From NCBI GenBank assembly GCA_005808505.1, contig SYLX01000050.1:1-47947 (forward strand): a stretch of DNA of 47,947 bases. The letters run 5' to 3'. The notes below the pieces were generated by a model. The model saw only the letters and a list, made by a program, of their open reading frames with translations. It did not search any database and was not told the origin of the DNA. Source of the stretch: Bdellovibrionales bacterium. Lineage in GTDB: Bacteria; Bdellovibrionota; Bdellovibrionia; Bdellovibrionales; JAMPXM01. Below are positions 24,739 through 33,462 of this stretch, one piece after another. The position numbers and the translations under genes are program-made. How positions within the stretch are numbered: the stretch's first letter is position 1; each line of letters begins with the position of its first letter.

Positions 24739-25432
24739 TAGGTCGAATCATTCGTCGAATGAAGATTCCCCTCCGCAAGAGCCTGGCTCCGAGCAGGTTC
24801 AAGCGGAGACCGAGGAATCTTCACGCGCCATCGAAGCTTCTGACATTTCTAGCTCGTCAATCGAGGGCCAATCGGTTGGCTCACTCGACGACGAGGAAGG
24901 CGATGCAAAACACCAGCTCCATTTCGAGCTAAGCGGTTTTGACTTTGCTCCTTCGTCGACGGATGCGCCGGCGCAAGCCGTATCGATGTCGAACGAAGCG
25001 GAAGAACTCTCGATGATCCAGGCTCCCGCAATCGAAAAGCGGGTCGAGGCCGGCACCGAACTCATCGAAAACATCGAAGCGATTCCCGAAAAAATGGCGT
25101 TTAAAATCGGCGAGGCGGCCGAGATGGTGGGTGTTAAACAATACGTTCTTCGTTATTGGGAGACGGAGTTTGAGATGCTTCGCCCTCGTAAGTCGAAGAA
25201 CGGTCAGCGCGTCTACTCTCGAAAAGACGTTCAAACCGCGATGATGATCAAAAAACTTCTCTACGAAGATCGCTTCTCCATCGAGGGAGCGCGCACGGCG
25301 CTTCGCCAGTTGAAGAATCAAGTCAAAGAGGAGCGCGGAATCAAAGTCATGGCGCAAAGTCAGGAGACAGCAGTCGCGAAGCTTCGCGGACTCGTCTCGG
25401 AAATTCGCCGTATGCAGCAAATCTTCTCGTAA
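24686..25432 (+). CDS. MerR-family transcriptional regulator with long acidic N-terminus
   Basis: A 248-residue protein. The first 135 residues are acidic and Ser/Thr/Glu-rich and look disordered. A MerR helix-turn-helix follows at about 139-208: FKIGEAAEMVGVKQYVLRYWETEFEMLRPRKSKNGQRVYSRKDV. No metal-binding Cys set or drug-binding domain is seen. The start overlaps the end of ihfA by 53 bases in another frame and has AAAGG nine bases upstream; ATGs at 24713 and 24716 are alternatives. The overlap implies coupling with ihfA. In other proteobacteria a MerR-type gene also follows ihfA, but its target is not well known. Confidence 0.88.
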   Translation: MEKTLPDSRMMTTTTTNNRSNHSSNEDSPPQEPGSEQVQAETEESSRAIEASDISSSSIEGQSVGSLDDEEGDAKHQLHFELSGFDFAPSSTDAPAQAVSMSNEAEELSMIQAPAIEKRVEAGTELIENIEAIPEKMAFKIGEAAEMVGVKQYVLRYWETEFEMLRPRKSKNGQRVYSRKDVQTAMMIKKLLYEDRFSIEGARTALRQLKNQVKEERGIKVMAQSQETAVAKLRGLVSEIRRMQQIFS

Positions 25433-25444
25433 AGTCATGGTTTG

Positions 25445-25864
25445 ATGTCGTCACCTTCTCCTAGCCCTTCGCCATTGCGCGGGCACGAGCTAGAGTTTTT
25501 AACGGCCGTTCAGAACTCTGAGCATGGCTTTGCCGGCATCGTTGATGTTGCGGCTTTGAGTGCAGGCATTGCCGTGGGTGCGGGCGTTGCGCTCATTTTT
25601 TCCCTAGCGATCGTGCGCTTTGTTTATCCTCCGCCTCTGCGCGATACCCGGTCTTACCTACTAGCCTTCGGTCTTCACGTACTCACTCTTCCTCTTGCGG
25701 GCTGGCTCAGTTGGATTTGGGTTGGACCGCGGGGCAGCTTGCGCTCAGGAGCAACGGATCCCTCAATGGCTTTGGTCTTCGCCACGCCGTTGGTGCTTGT
25801 TCCAACGGTGACCTGCTTAGCCGTGATCACGCTCCGTTGGTTGCTGCATCCACGGCGTTTGTGA
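25445..25864 (+). CDS. Small three-helix membrane protein, function unknown
   Basis: A 139-residue protein not recognised as any family. A short polar Pro/Ser-rich head is followed by three likely membrane segments: about 34-61 (VAALSAGIAVGAGVALIFSL...), 70-95 (LLAFGLHVLTLPLAGWLSWIW) and 108-134 (VFATPLVLVPTVTCLAVITL). It starts a dozen bases after the MerR-type gene and could be co-transcribed. There is no good ribosome site; a TTG three bases earlier is an alternative start. The hydrophobic pattern is regular and the codon use resembles neighbours, so it is probably real. Confidence 0.6.
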   Translation: MSSPSPSPSPLRGHELEFLTAVQNSEHGFAGIVDVAALSAGIAVGAGVALIFSLAIVRFVYPPPLRDTRSYLLAFGLHVLTLPLAGWLSWIWVGPRGSLRSGATDPSMALVFATPLVLVPTVTCLAVITLRWLLHPRRL

Positions 25865-25923
25865 AGCCGTAAACTCGGCGCAAACGGTCTCGCTTAAATT
25901 TGTTTATATCTAAAATTGTTTAC

Positions 25924-25965
25924 CTCTCGCCCGCACTATTCGATTTTTTAACATCGCGGCGAGAG
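25924..25965. repeat. Inverted repeat CTCTCGCC/GGCGAGAG in the kinase leader
   Basis: Perfect 8-base arms enclose 26 bases that include a T run and a weak inner CGAT/ATCG pair. Immediately upstream, TTGTTTA occurs twice, 16 bases apart (25900-25906 and 25916-25922), in an AT-rich stretch that is the likely promoter of the following kinase gene. Confidence 0.5.
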
Positions 25966-26014
25966 CAGTTGGTTTATGTTGTCCTTCCGATACGGTACCG
26001 ACAAAGGATGACCC

Positions 26015-27976
26015 TTGACCAACGATTGCGCCATCACATCTTTTGAATCGGCTTTGGATCAAAACGCCGAGCTCCGCACGGCATTTTCCCTCATCAACGA
26101 TGCGTTGTTTTGGATCGATGATCGAGGTTCTGTGGTCAGCGTCAATCCTCGTGCCGAGAAGCTTTTGGGCGGACTCATCCACGAATCTGAAAAACCCGTG
26201 ATCTGGAATTTGAATCCCTTTCGTCTGCGCTCAAGCTGTGAGGAAGAGGCAAAAAAAGCGCGACAATACGGAGCTGCCGCAAATTTCACGATTGAGAACG
26301 ATGAAGAGCTTTACGACTGCACGATCGCGCCAATGCAACGTGGACTTTTAGTCAGCCTCCGCGATCGGTCGGGCGAACGGCAAAGCTCGCGGAGAATCAA
26401 GGCCTGTGAGGAGTTCAATGTCCGGATGCTTCAGAGCAGCTGTGATTGTATAAAGGTGCTTGAGCTTGACGGTCGTATTTCCCTGCTGAACGAAGCAAGC
26501 CAACATCTTCTTGAAATTTGTGATCGACGCATGTTGATCGGTTTTAATTGGCTCGATTTCTGGGATCGGCCGAATGATCGCAATGCCGCCGAGCAAGCAC
26601 TCGAAGAAGCAAGACGCGGTCGAATCGGCCGATTTACCGGAACCGCGCATCTCAGAAACGGTCGGGTCAAACGTTGGGACGAAATCGTGACCCCGATCTT
26701 AGGCAGTGATCATCAACCGGAAAAAATTCTCATTATCGCGCGAGACATCACGGAACAAGTCGAAGCCGAAGAACAGCTCAAGCGAGCCAAGGACGCCGCC
26801 GAAGTCGCAAACTCTTTAAAGAGTGCGTTTTTAGCTAACATGAGTCACGAAATCCGTACGCCACTCGGCGCGATCTTGGGATTCGCGGAGTTGCTCAACG
26901 ATCGGGGCTTGAGCGAAAAAGATCGCGCCACGTACATCGACGTCATAAATCGAAATGGGGAGCAGCTCGCCTCGTTGATCAACGATATTCTAGACTTATC
27001 AAAAGTGGAGTCCGGCCACTTCAAGACCGTAAAGGCGAGATTCAATCCGCGTGAACTTGTTGAAGATGTCATCTCGCTCCTGAGCGTGAAGGCACGTCAG
27101 AAAAGCTTGTCATTAAAACTTGAAATCGAAGAAGGTTTCCCGACCGTCGCTGTTTCTGATCCGGTGAGGTTGCGCCAGATCTTGATGAACATCATCGGGA
27201 ATGCCGTGAAGTTCACGGACCAAGGATCTGTGCTCTTACAATGCGGTCGTCGCGGTCAAAAGTTGAAGTTTATCGTTGAAGATACTGGCATCGGAATCGC
27301 GCCGGATAAGGTGAGCGAACTCTTCAAGCCTTTTTCTCAGGCGGACGTTTCGTCAACCCGAACTTACGGTGGGACTGGGCTCGGACTCGTGCTCGCGCGA
27401 AGGATGGCCAGGCTCCTCGGGGGAGATCTTCAGCTCGAGCACTCGGAGAAAGGGCGCGGCAGTTGTTTTGAGATCACGGTGGAGAACGACTGCCGAGAAG
27501 CCGTAAACGTTGAGGAAGCTGAAGTGTCATCGGCCGCCCATCAGGCCTTGGATGTAATGTCGAACTTGAGTCTAGAGGGCTACTCAGTTCTGATCGTCGA
27601 CGATGCGCCCGATAACCAACAGCTCATCGCAAGAATTTTGAAACGGGCAGGAGCGCGCGTCGAAATCGCGACCAATGGAGGCGAAGCTGTGTTCCGAGCG
27701 ATGCATGAGGCATTCGACATCGTCTTGATGGACATCCAAATGCCTGTGCTCGACGGTTACTCCGCAACTCAGGTGCTAAGGGATAGTGGCTTCCGACGCC
27801 CGATCATCGCGCTGACCGCTCATGCTATGCAAGAGGTACGGGATAAGTGTTTACGCTGCGGCTTTGACAATTATCTAACCAAGCCCATTCGGCGCACGGA
27901 TTTGCTTGATCTCGTTTCGCGAACGTTGCACGACGGGCACAGGGACCAGCCCCATGATGCCGGCGATTTTCATTGA
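26015..27976 (+). CDS. Soluble hybrid sensor histidine kinase (PAS-PAS-HisKA-HATPase-REC)
   Basis: A 653-residue protein without membrane helices. It has a first PAS-like domain (about 20-115), a second PAS (about 135-250, ending IARDITEQVEAEEQ), HisKA with His278 in FLANMSHEIRTPLG, and HATPase with the N box around 395, DTGIG at 423-427 and GTGLG at 453-457. A C-terminal receiver follows, with DD at 529-530, phospho-acceptor Asp573 in LMDIQMP, and Lys in LTKPI. It should autophosphorylate and pass phosphate to its own receiver; no Hpt domain is present. The start is a TTG with AAAGG seven bases upstream. An out-of-frame ATG at 26008 opens only a 12-codon frame. Its kinase-receiver half is very like that of the 1065-residue kinase downstream. 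Confidence 0.92.
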   Translation: MTNDCAITSFESALDQNAELRTAFSLINDALFWIDDRGSVVSVNPRAEKLLGGLIHESEKPVIWNLNPFRLRSSCEEEAKKARQYGAAANFTIENDEELYDCTIAPMQRGLLVSLRDRSGERQSSRRIKACEEFNVRMLQSSCDCIKVLELDGRISLLNEASQHLLEICDRRMLIGFNWLDFWDRPNDRNAAEQALEEARRGRIGRFTGTAHLRNGRVKRWDEIVTPILGSDHQPEKILIIARDITEQVEAEEQLKRAKDAAEVANSLKSAFLANMSHEIRTPLGAILGFAELLNDRGLSEKDRATYIDVINRNGEQLASLINDILDLSKVESGHFKTVKARFNPRELVEDVISLLSVKARQKSLSLKLEIEEGFPTVAVSDPVRLRQILMNIIGNAVKFTDQGSVLLQCGRRGQKLKFIVEDTGIGIAPDKVSELFKPFSQADVSSTRTYGGTGLGLVLARRMARLLGGDLQLEHSEKGRGSCFEITVENDCREAVNVEEAEVSSAAHQALDVMSNLSLEGYSVLIVDDAPDNQQLIARILKRAGARVEIATNGGEAVFRAMHEAFDIVLMDIQMPVLDGYSATQVLRDSGFRRPIIALTAHAMQEVRDKCLRCGFDNYLTKPIRRTDLLDLVSRTLHDGHRDQPHDAGDFH

Positions 27977-28117
27977 GACCCTCTGCTGAAACCAACGCCC
28001 AGTGCTTTAGCCTTGATTAGGCAATCTATTCAGGAACCAGTGCCGCAACGGAGCTAGCTAAGAAATACACGAGTTCGTTTTGCGGGGGCCAAATCGAAAT
28101 GATTTGCCACTCGTGAC

Positions 28118-28132
28118 GTCGGCTGACGACAT
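28118..28132. repeat. 15-mer GTCGGCTGACGACAT, copy 1
   Basis: Identical to bases 35470-35484, where it forms the core of a perfect 11-pair hairpin. Here the left arm has diverged (TGACGTC instead of TGTCGTC). It lies about 100 bases before the start of a small exported protein. Confidence 0.5.
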
Positions 28133-28227
28133 TCCTTCAATTCAACTTCGGCACGCTGGCTGCAGTAAGGGCCAGCATACGAATTCAAGTCGATTACGAC
28201 GAAACACTCAATTAGGAGAAGTTCTAG

Positions 28228-28608
28228 ATGAAGTCTCAGATCTTTGCTGCATTTGCGTTGTTGGCTGCTGTTCCTGCTTTCGCCGCTCTTACTGATGGCG
28301 AGAAGAAGGCGATCGAAGACGCCGTTTACGCGAACGAAGAAGTCCAAAAGGTTTTGCCCGCAATTCTCCCGATCGTTGGTGAAGACGGGATCGGTCAATC
28401 CTACCAGGCTAACCTTAAGATCGAGCGCAAGAGCAGCACGTTGGTCGTTGGTGTCTTAAAAACTCAAGTTCTTAAAGTAAATAAAAACCAAGAAGTCGTT
28501 GAAGAAGGCAAACCCGTTTGCCGTGATCTCGAAATCACGGGTCCTTCGAAAGAAGCTGATTCTAAAAAATTGAAAGTCGAGATCGTCTCTGAAGCTAAAG
28601 ACTGCTAA
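28228..28608 (+). CDS. Small exported protein of unknown function
   Basis: A 126-residue protein not recognised as a family. MKSQIFAAFALLAAVPAFAA is a clear signal peptide with cleavage likely after AFA. The mature part is Lys- and Glu-rich with two Cys (in KPVCRDLE and at the C-terminal KDC), which could form a disulphide in the periplasm. It has some beta-strand pattern (YQANLKIERKSSTLVVGVLK). TTAGGAGAAG precedes the ATG. Its own terminator follows, so it is transcribed alone. Confidence 0.85.
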   Translation: MKSQIFAAFALLAAVPAFAALTDGEKKAIEDAVYANEEVQKVLPAILPIVGEDGIGQSYQANLKIERKSSTLVVGVLKTQVLKVNKNQEVVEEGKPVCRDLEITGPSKEADSKKLKVEIVSEAKDC

Positions 28609-28636
28609 TCGCAGTTGCTTCTAGCAGTGGTCCTTC

Positions 28637-28672
28637 AAAAAGGCTTCTCGTACTTAGCGAGAGGCCTTTTTT
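28637..28672 (+). terminator. Rho-independent terminator of the small exported protein gene
   Basis: AAAAGGC-TTCTCG and CGAGAG-GCCTTTT pair around a 7-base loop, and the stem runs into TTTTTT. It stands about 30 bases after the stop codon. Confidence 0.9.
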
Positions 28673-28721
28673 ATTCTCTGCCTTGAGTGGAGTGCGGCTC
28701 TGGGCTGACCGCTTCCGAAAT

Positions 28722-29117
28722 TCAAACTTCCGATGCAAATAATTCCGTCAACAAACGTGCAACTTCCGAGTCGAAGTTAGCGAGTGGGGATGTCTTTTGA
28801 AGAGTCGGATAGATGTTCGCGATAGCCTTCGATGAGCGAAACTCAATGACGATTTGCACGTGATCTCCGAGTAGCGCCCGCAAGATCAGTTTGTACTCTC
28901 GAGATTGCGGAGAAACGACGTCGTAAGAAAAGCTGCACAGAACATGGGAGTGGCCGTAGAGGTCGATTTCATCAGGCTCTTCGGCGTACGAGTTCGGGAC
29001 GATGAACAGCTCTCGAATTGAACGTCGAGACACGAGCTGCGTCTTCATCCTTTCAAGGGCCTCACTGCATTGGTCATCGGCTTTATTTCTGAGCCGGTAG
29101 GTTGGCTGCGAATTCAT
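28722..29117 (-). CDS. Hypothetical cytoplasmic protein
   Basis: A 131-residue soluble protein of unknown family. It has alternating strands and helices (HVLCSFSYDVVSPQSREYKLILRAL, HVQIVIEFRSSKAIANIYP) and no signal or membrane segment. The ATG at 29117 has CGGGAG eight bases upstream; an in-frame ATG seven codons earlier (29138) has a purine run too close to it. It converges on the terminator of the small exported protein and diverges from the large hybrid kinase. Confidence 0.65.
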   Translation of the reverse strand: MNSQPTYRLRNKADDQCSEALERMKTQLVSRRSIRELFIVPNSYAEEPDEIDLYGHSHVLCSFSYDVVSPQSREYKLILRALLGDHVQIVIEFRSSKAIANIYPTLQKTSPLANFDSEVARLLTELFASEV

Positions 29118-29492
29118 TTGGTTGTCTCCCGAACCCATCCTCGATTTGGCCCATCCCTAAAAGCCCTAAGAGATATAGAGGCATGAGTTACCGAAGGTGT
29201 AGGTGAATTCATTGGTTGATCTGAGTCAACGTGACGCGACTCAGTTCAATAATTGAACACGAATCGGGGGGAGTAGTTCTGTGAATGTTGGAAAGTAAAG
29301 TTACCTGCTTGGCTTAACTCGTGCCTGTACTTCCCAGGGAGGTTAAAGGTGTCTTAATGAATATGAATTTATATCGATAAATGAGTTTGGCTATTACATA
29401 GAAAGACGACTCCGCTACACCTGTCGGCTTTGCGCCGTTGACGCCAAAATCATCGCTAGCTAGCGTACTTTCGAAAGAACCTGTGAGCAGTC
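29118..29492. other. Gene-free gap before the large hybrid kinase
   Basis: No supportable gene. It holds two neighbouring inverted repeats, CTGAGT (29221-29226) with ACTCAG (29239-29244), and the perfect palindrome GTTCAAT-A-ATTGAAC. These are followed by a GGGGGGAG run and an AT-rich stretch (AATGAATATGAATTTATATCG near 29360) suited to a promoter. Confidence 0.6.
29244..29258. promoter_or_regulatory. GTTCAAT-A-ATTGAAC palindrome
   Basis: A perfect 7-base-arm palindrome in the gap between a minus-strand gene and the large hybrid kinase, so it could control either. It has the size of a dimeric repressor site; no regulator is assigned. Confidence 0.4.
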
Positions 29493-32400
29493 ATGAGTCC
29501 AATTTTCCTGAGCGGAAATTCTAAAGTCTCCGAGTTCGCGCGGAAGATCGATTGGGCTAGTCATCCACTCGGTCATCCTGACACTTGGAACTCAGAACTC
29601 AAGACGACAACTTCGCTGATGCTCAGCTCAGCTTTCCCCATGTTCGTTGCTTGGGGGGAAAAACGTACGATTCTCTACAATGATGCGTACGGAAAGATCC
29701 TTGGCGAAAAACATCCAGATGCTTTTGGCCAACCCTTTGAAGAGGTCTGGAGCGAGAATTGGTCAGAGCTTCTTCCTCTCGTAAAGAGAGTGGATCAAGG
29801 CGAAACCGTCTACCTTGAAAACCTAAAGCTCATGGTTCGCCGAAGTAGCCAGGACGAGCTAAGCGAAGCGTACTTCACTTTTTCTTACAGCCCAATTCGC
29901 GATGAGCGGGGAAGAGTTCAAGGGCTCTTCTGCTCAGTCGTGGAAACAACAACCGAGTTCACGACAAAAAATCAGCTTGAACTCAGCGAAGCGAAGTACC
30001 GCACTTTGTTCCATTCCGTTGATCAAGGTTTTTGTATTCTCGAGATGATTTACGATGAAGCGGATGAGCCTGTGGACTATCGCTTTATCGAAGTTAATCC
30101 CATGTTCGAAAAGCAGACGGGCCTCATAGATGCGCAAGGGAAACGGGTCAGCGAGCTCGTTCCGGATCTCGATGATTTTTGGTTTAAAACGTACCGAAAG
30201 GTTGCGAAATCCGGAAAGGCGATTCGATTCGAGCAGGAAGCCCCCGCAATGGGACGAATCTTTGACGTCTTTGCCTTTCGGATCGCTGATGACCAATTCA
30301 ATCGAGTCGGTCTTCTCTTCAGCGATATTACGGAAAAGAAAATCGCGCAGTTGGAATACGAACGCAGCGTCGACGTTTCGCCAGCAATCCTTTGGATCAC
30401 CGAAGTGGATGGCTCCTGTTCCTACCTGAGCAAGCAGTGGTACCAATATACGGGTCAGACGGAAGAAGAAGCCCTGGGCTTTGGATGGTTGAACGCAACT
30501 CACCCGGACGACAAAGAAAAAACGGCTAATATTTACCTCAACGCCAATCGCGAACAGAGGCCGTTCTATTGCGAGTACCGTTTGAAAACTCATGATGGAA
30601 GCTATCGATGGGCAATCGACGCCGGTAATCCTCGCTACGATAAATACGGAAAATACCTCGGATACGCTGGTACCGTCTTCGATATCCACGAACGAAAGTT
30701 AGCAGAAGAAGCAGCTGAAAAAGCTCAGGAACAAACTCTCAAAGAGTGGATCACGTTCCAAGAAGTTCTGAATCAAACGACGATTCCGATCGCACTCCTC
30801 GAAGGTCCTGACCACCGATTTACCTTCACGAACGACGCTTACAACGATGCGTTTGGATTTACGAGTTCGCCTATCGGGAAATTAGCTGGCGAAGTTTTCC
30901 CCGATGCGTTTGCCCAAGGTTTCGGTAACCTTCTCGATAAGGTTTATCGCACGGGCGAAACTTTCCGAGGGACAGAAATCTTCTTCGAAAGACAAAGTCC
31001 GGGCGGGGAGAAGAAAGAATTTTTCATCGACTTCACCTATGCGGCTAAGAGAAATACCAATGGCGAAATCCACGGTGTGCTCGCTGCCATTGTCGACGTC
31101 AGCGAAAAAGTCATCGCGAGAAGATCGATTGAAGAAAGTCGCCACGTCTTGAAGACCATCACGGATAACGCAGCTTCATCTCTCTTCATGATGGATAAAG
31201 CAGGGCGTCCGACTTTCATGAATCCGTCTGCGGAACGACTGACGGGTTACAAGCTGGAGGAGATCAAAGATCGCCCTTTGCATTACGCTGTTCATTACAA
31301 GCGGCCTGACGGAACGCACTACCCAATGGAAGAGTGTCCGATCGATAATGCACAATCGACCATGAAAGTGGTGCAAAACCAGGAAGAAGTTTTCGTCGAC
31401 AAATCGGGGAGGCTTTTTCCCGTTTCGTTTTCGGTTTCGCCGCTCCAGGCTGATGGCGAAGTCAGCGGTTCCGTTCTCGAGTTTCAGGATATCTCAAAGC
31501 AGAAGGAATCCGAGCAGGCCTTGGTTCTTGCAAGAGATGAGGCCGAGCGCGCGAATCAATTGAAGTCGGCGTTTCTGGCTAACATGTCTCACGAGATCCG
31601 CACACCGTTGGGCGCTATGATCGGGTTTGCGGATTTACTCCGGGATCCTGGGCTCTCCGAGACGGAGCGAATCAACTACATCGACATTCTCTCGCGAAAC
31701 GGTGAGAATCTCTCGTTGATCATCAACGATATTCTCGATCTCTCGAAGGTCGAAGCCGGTCACCTTACGCTTGAATACACGGACGCTTATCCCGATCAGA
31801 TCGCGGCGGACGTTGTTTCGCTCCTTCGAGTGAAAGCGAAGGAGAAGGACCTCACTCTTGATTACACTTATGACGAGAGTTCCCCGCGATCGATCGTATC
31901 CGATCCGCTGCGCGTGCGCCAAATTCTCCTCAACCTCGTGGGCAATGCGATCAAGTTCACGCAGTACGGCTCAGTCAAAATCCGTAGCTACGGTTGTAAG
32001 ACGGATGACGGACGACCGGCGGTCTGCTTTGAAGTTGCGGACACCGGCATCGGCATTCCAACTTCCCAGCAGGACCGAATTTTCGAGATGTTCGTTCAGG
32101 CTGACGGCACGATGACGAGGCGGTTCGGAGGAACGGGCTTAGGCTTGGCGCTTTCGCGTCGCCTTGCACGCTCCATGGGCGGTGATGTGTCCGTCATCAA
32201 AACGCAAGAGGGCGTGGGTACGACATTCTTAGTGAAGATCGAGGATCAACCTCATCGAAGAACTTCAAGAAGCTTAGGCCCGTCGCGAGAGAAGACAGCT
32301 GTCATCGAAATCAAAGACAGGGCACTTGAGGGAATCCGTGTGCTCGTCGTTGACGACGCTCCCGACAACCAGCAACTCATCTGGCGATACCTCACTAAAC

Positions 32401-32690
32401 AAGGGGCGCTCATCGAAACCGCGGAGAACGGCTGGATCGGATACCGTGCGGCCCTCGGCGGAAATTTCGATATTGTCCTCATGGACATCCAGATGCCCGT
32501 AATGGACGGCTATACAGCAACGCAAAAACTTCGCGAGAACGGATTTTCACAACCGATCATCGCCCTCACGGCCCACGCCATGACCGAGATCCGAAAGAAG
32601 TGTTTGAACGTGGGTTGTAATGCGCAGCTAACGAAGCCGATTAATCCGAAAGAGCTGATTCACACGATTGCAACTTTCGTTGGCCGATAA
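29493..32690 (+). CDS. Soluble hybrid sensor histidine kinase with about five PAS domains
   Basis: A 1065-residue protein without membrane helices. Sensor domains in order: PAS-like 1 (about 35-155), PAS 2 (165-280, ending FSDITEKKIA), a PAS_3 type (288-405, with LSKQWYQYTGQTEEEALGFGW), a PAS_4 type (420-540), and PAS 5 (548-670). HisKA follows with His700 in LANMSHEIRTPLG, then HATPase with the N box near 815-820, DTGIG at 850-854 and GTGLG at 880-884, then a receiver with Asp998 in LMDIQMP and Lys in LTKPI. It is a multi-input cytosolic sensor. The kinase-receiver block is clearly paralogous to that of the 653-residue kinase upstream, while the sensory half differs. The ribosome site is weak. 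Confidence 0.92.
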   Translation: MSPIFLSGNSKVSEFARKIDWASHPLGHPDTWNSELKTTTSLMLSSAFPMFVAWGEKRTILYNDAYGKILGEKHPDAFGQPFEEVWSENWSELLPLVKRVDQGETVYLENLKLMVRRSSQDELSEAYFTFSYSPIRDERGRVQGLFCSVVETTTEFTTKNQLELSEAKYRTLFHSVDQGFCILEMIYDEADEPVDYRFIEVNPMFEKQTGLIDAQGKRVSELVPDLDDFWFKTYRKVAKSGKAIRFEQEAPAMGRIFDVFAFRIADDQFNRVGLLFSDITEKKIAQLEYERSVDVSPAILWITEVDGSCSYLSKQWYQYTGQTEEEALGFGWLNATHPDDKEKTANIYLNANREQRPFYCEYRLKTHDGSYRWAIDAGNPRYDKYGKYLGYAGTVFDIHERKLAEEAAEKAQEQTLKEWITFQEVLNQTTIPIALLEGPDHRFTFTNDAYNDAFGFTSSPIGKLAGEVFPDAFAQGFGNLLDKVYRTGETFRGTEIFFERQSPGGEKKEFFIDFTYAAKRNTNGEIHGVLAAIVDVSEKVIARRSIEESRHVLKTITDNAASSLFMMDKAGRPTFMNPSAERLTGYKLEEIKDRPLHYAVHYKRPDGTHYPMEECPIDNAQSTMKVVQNQEEVFVDKSGRLFPVSFSVSPLQADGEVSGSVLEFQDISKQKESEQALVLARDEAERANQLKSAFLANMSHEIRTPLGAMIGFADLLRDPGLSETERINYIDILSRNGENLSLIINDILDLSKVEAGHLTLEYTDAYPDQIAADVVSLLRVKAKEKDLTLDYTYDESSPRSIVSDPLRVRQILLNLVGNAIKFTQYGSVKIRSYGCKTDDGRPAVCFEVADTGIGIPTSQQDRIFEMFVQADGTMTRRFGGTGLGLALSRRLARSMGGDVSVIKTQEGVGTTFLVKIEDQPHRRTSRSLGPSREKTAVIEIKDRALEGIRVLVVDDAPDNQQLIWRYLTKQGALIETAENGWIGYRAALGGNFDIVLMDIQMPVMDGYTATQKLRENGFSQPIIALTAHAMTEIRKKCLNVGCNAQLTKPINPKELIHTIATFVGR

Positions 32691-32925
32691 GGTGGCGACC
32701 GGCGGAATGAGGCGAATCGAGTTCGTGGATTCGCTCCGTTCCGGCGGTGCAACTCCGCAGCGGTTTCGCGGCGCAGCTTCGTTGAAGCGCCATGCCAGTT
32801 GTTTGAGCAGCAGCTCCGGTGCTCTTGCGGGAACCTTCTGACGAGCCCGCCGGGCGCCGTTTGAATTAGGCTTTTCCCCTTGATTTCGAGCCACTGGTTC
32901 CCTAGATTACCAATTCCTTTTGCGT

Positions 32926-33002
32926 CGGCGCGTGGCTCAGCTTGGTAGAGCACCAGCTTGGGGTGCTGGGGGTCGCTGGTTCAAATCCAGTCGCGCCGAC
33001 CA
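32926..33002 (+). tRNA. tRNA-Pro (anticodon GGG)
   Basis: A complete cloverleaf with CCA encoded: acceptor CGGCGCG/CGCGCCG, D arm GCTC/GAGC, anticodon stem CCAGC/GCTGG with loop TTGGGGT giving anticodon GGG at 32960-32962, variable GGGTC, and T arm GCTGG-TTCAAAT-CCAGT. It reads CCC codons. A tRNA 3' end followed by decayed DNA is a common integration scar. Confidence 0.97.
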
Positions 33003-33336
33003 TTTTCTCTTCCCCTCCGAAGCCCGCATTTTCAGTTTCCCAATCGAGTTAAGTAGTTGAATCAGCTTCGGCACGAGAAGATCTCGGTCGCTCATCTTTC
33101 CCAAAATTTCAGCAGATTTCCGCGCGTATTAACTCGGTGGTGACTGGGTGTTAACCGGAATGTTCCACTCTCTTCCCGCTAAAAAAATATGAGCGTCGTG
33201 GGCGGCGCAAAATTCTAAGCGAGGAATTGCGTTTGCCGTCCCCTCGAGAATACATTTGGGAATGACAACTCCGGTTCCAATCTCAACGCCAGCAATTGAT
33301 AACGATCTCATCTCCAAATCCGAAACTGCTGGTTGA

Positions 33337-33462
33337 GTTCAAACGACTGATCTCAAAACTCACTATGATTTCGCATCCGACATCGTTGGGTTCATTGCTT
33401 GGCCACTCGTTGTCCTGCTCGTATTTTATGGACTAACGGCGCATCTCGCCCAACTGATCTAG
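33337..33462 (+). pseudogene. Relic of a membrane-anchored protein
   Basis: A stop-to-stop frame of about 41 codons without a start codon. It translates to ASDIVGFIAWPLVVLLVFYG followed by LTAHLAQLI, then TAG. One amphipathic lead plus a hydrophobic helix with the IAWPLVVLLV pattern resembles the N-terminal anchor of small membrane proteins. It has no start, ribosome site or continuation, so a remnant is the likely reading. Chance cannot be excluded for so short a frame. Confidence 0.35.

Noticed and set aside
32926..33002. Antisense protein frame through tRNA-Pro (ARLDLNQRPPAPQAGALPS)
   Set aside because: This is the well-known translation artefact of tRNA genes.
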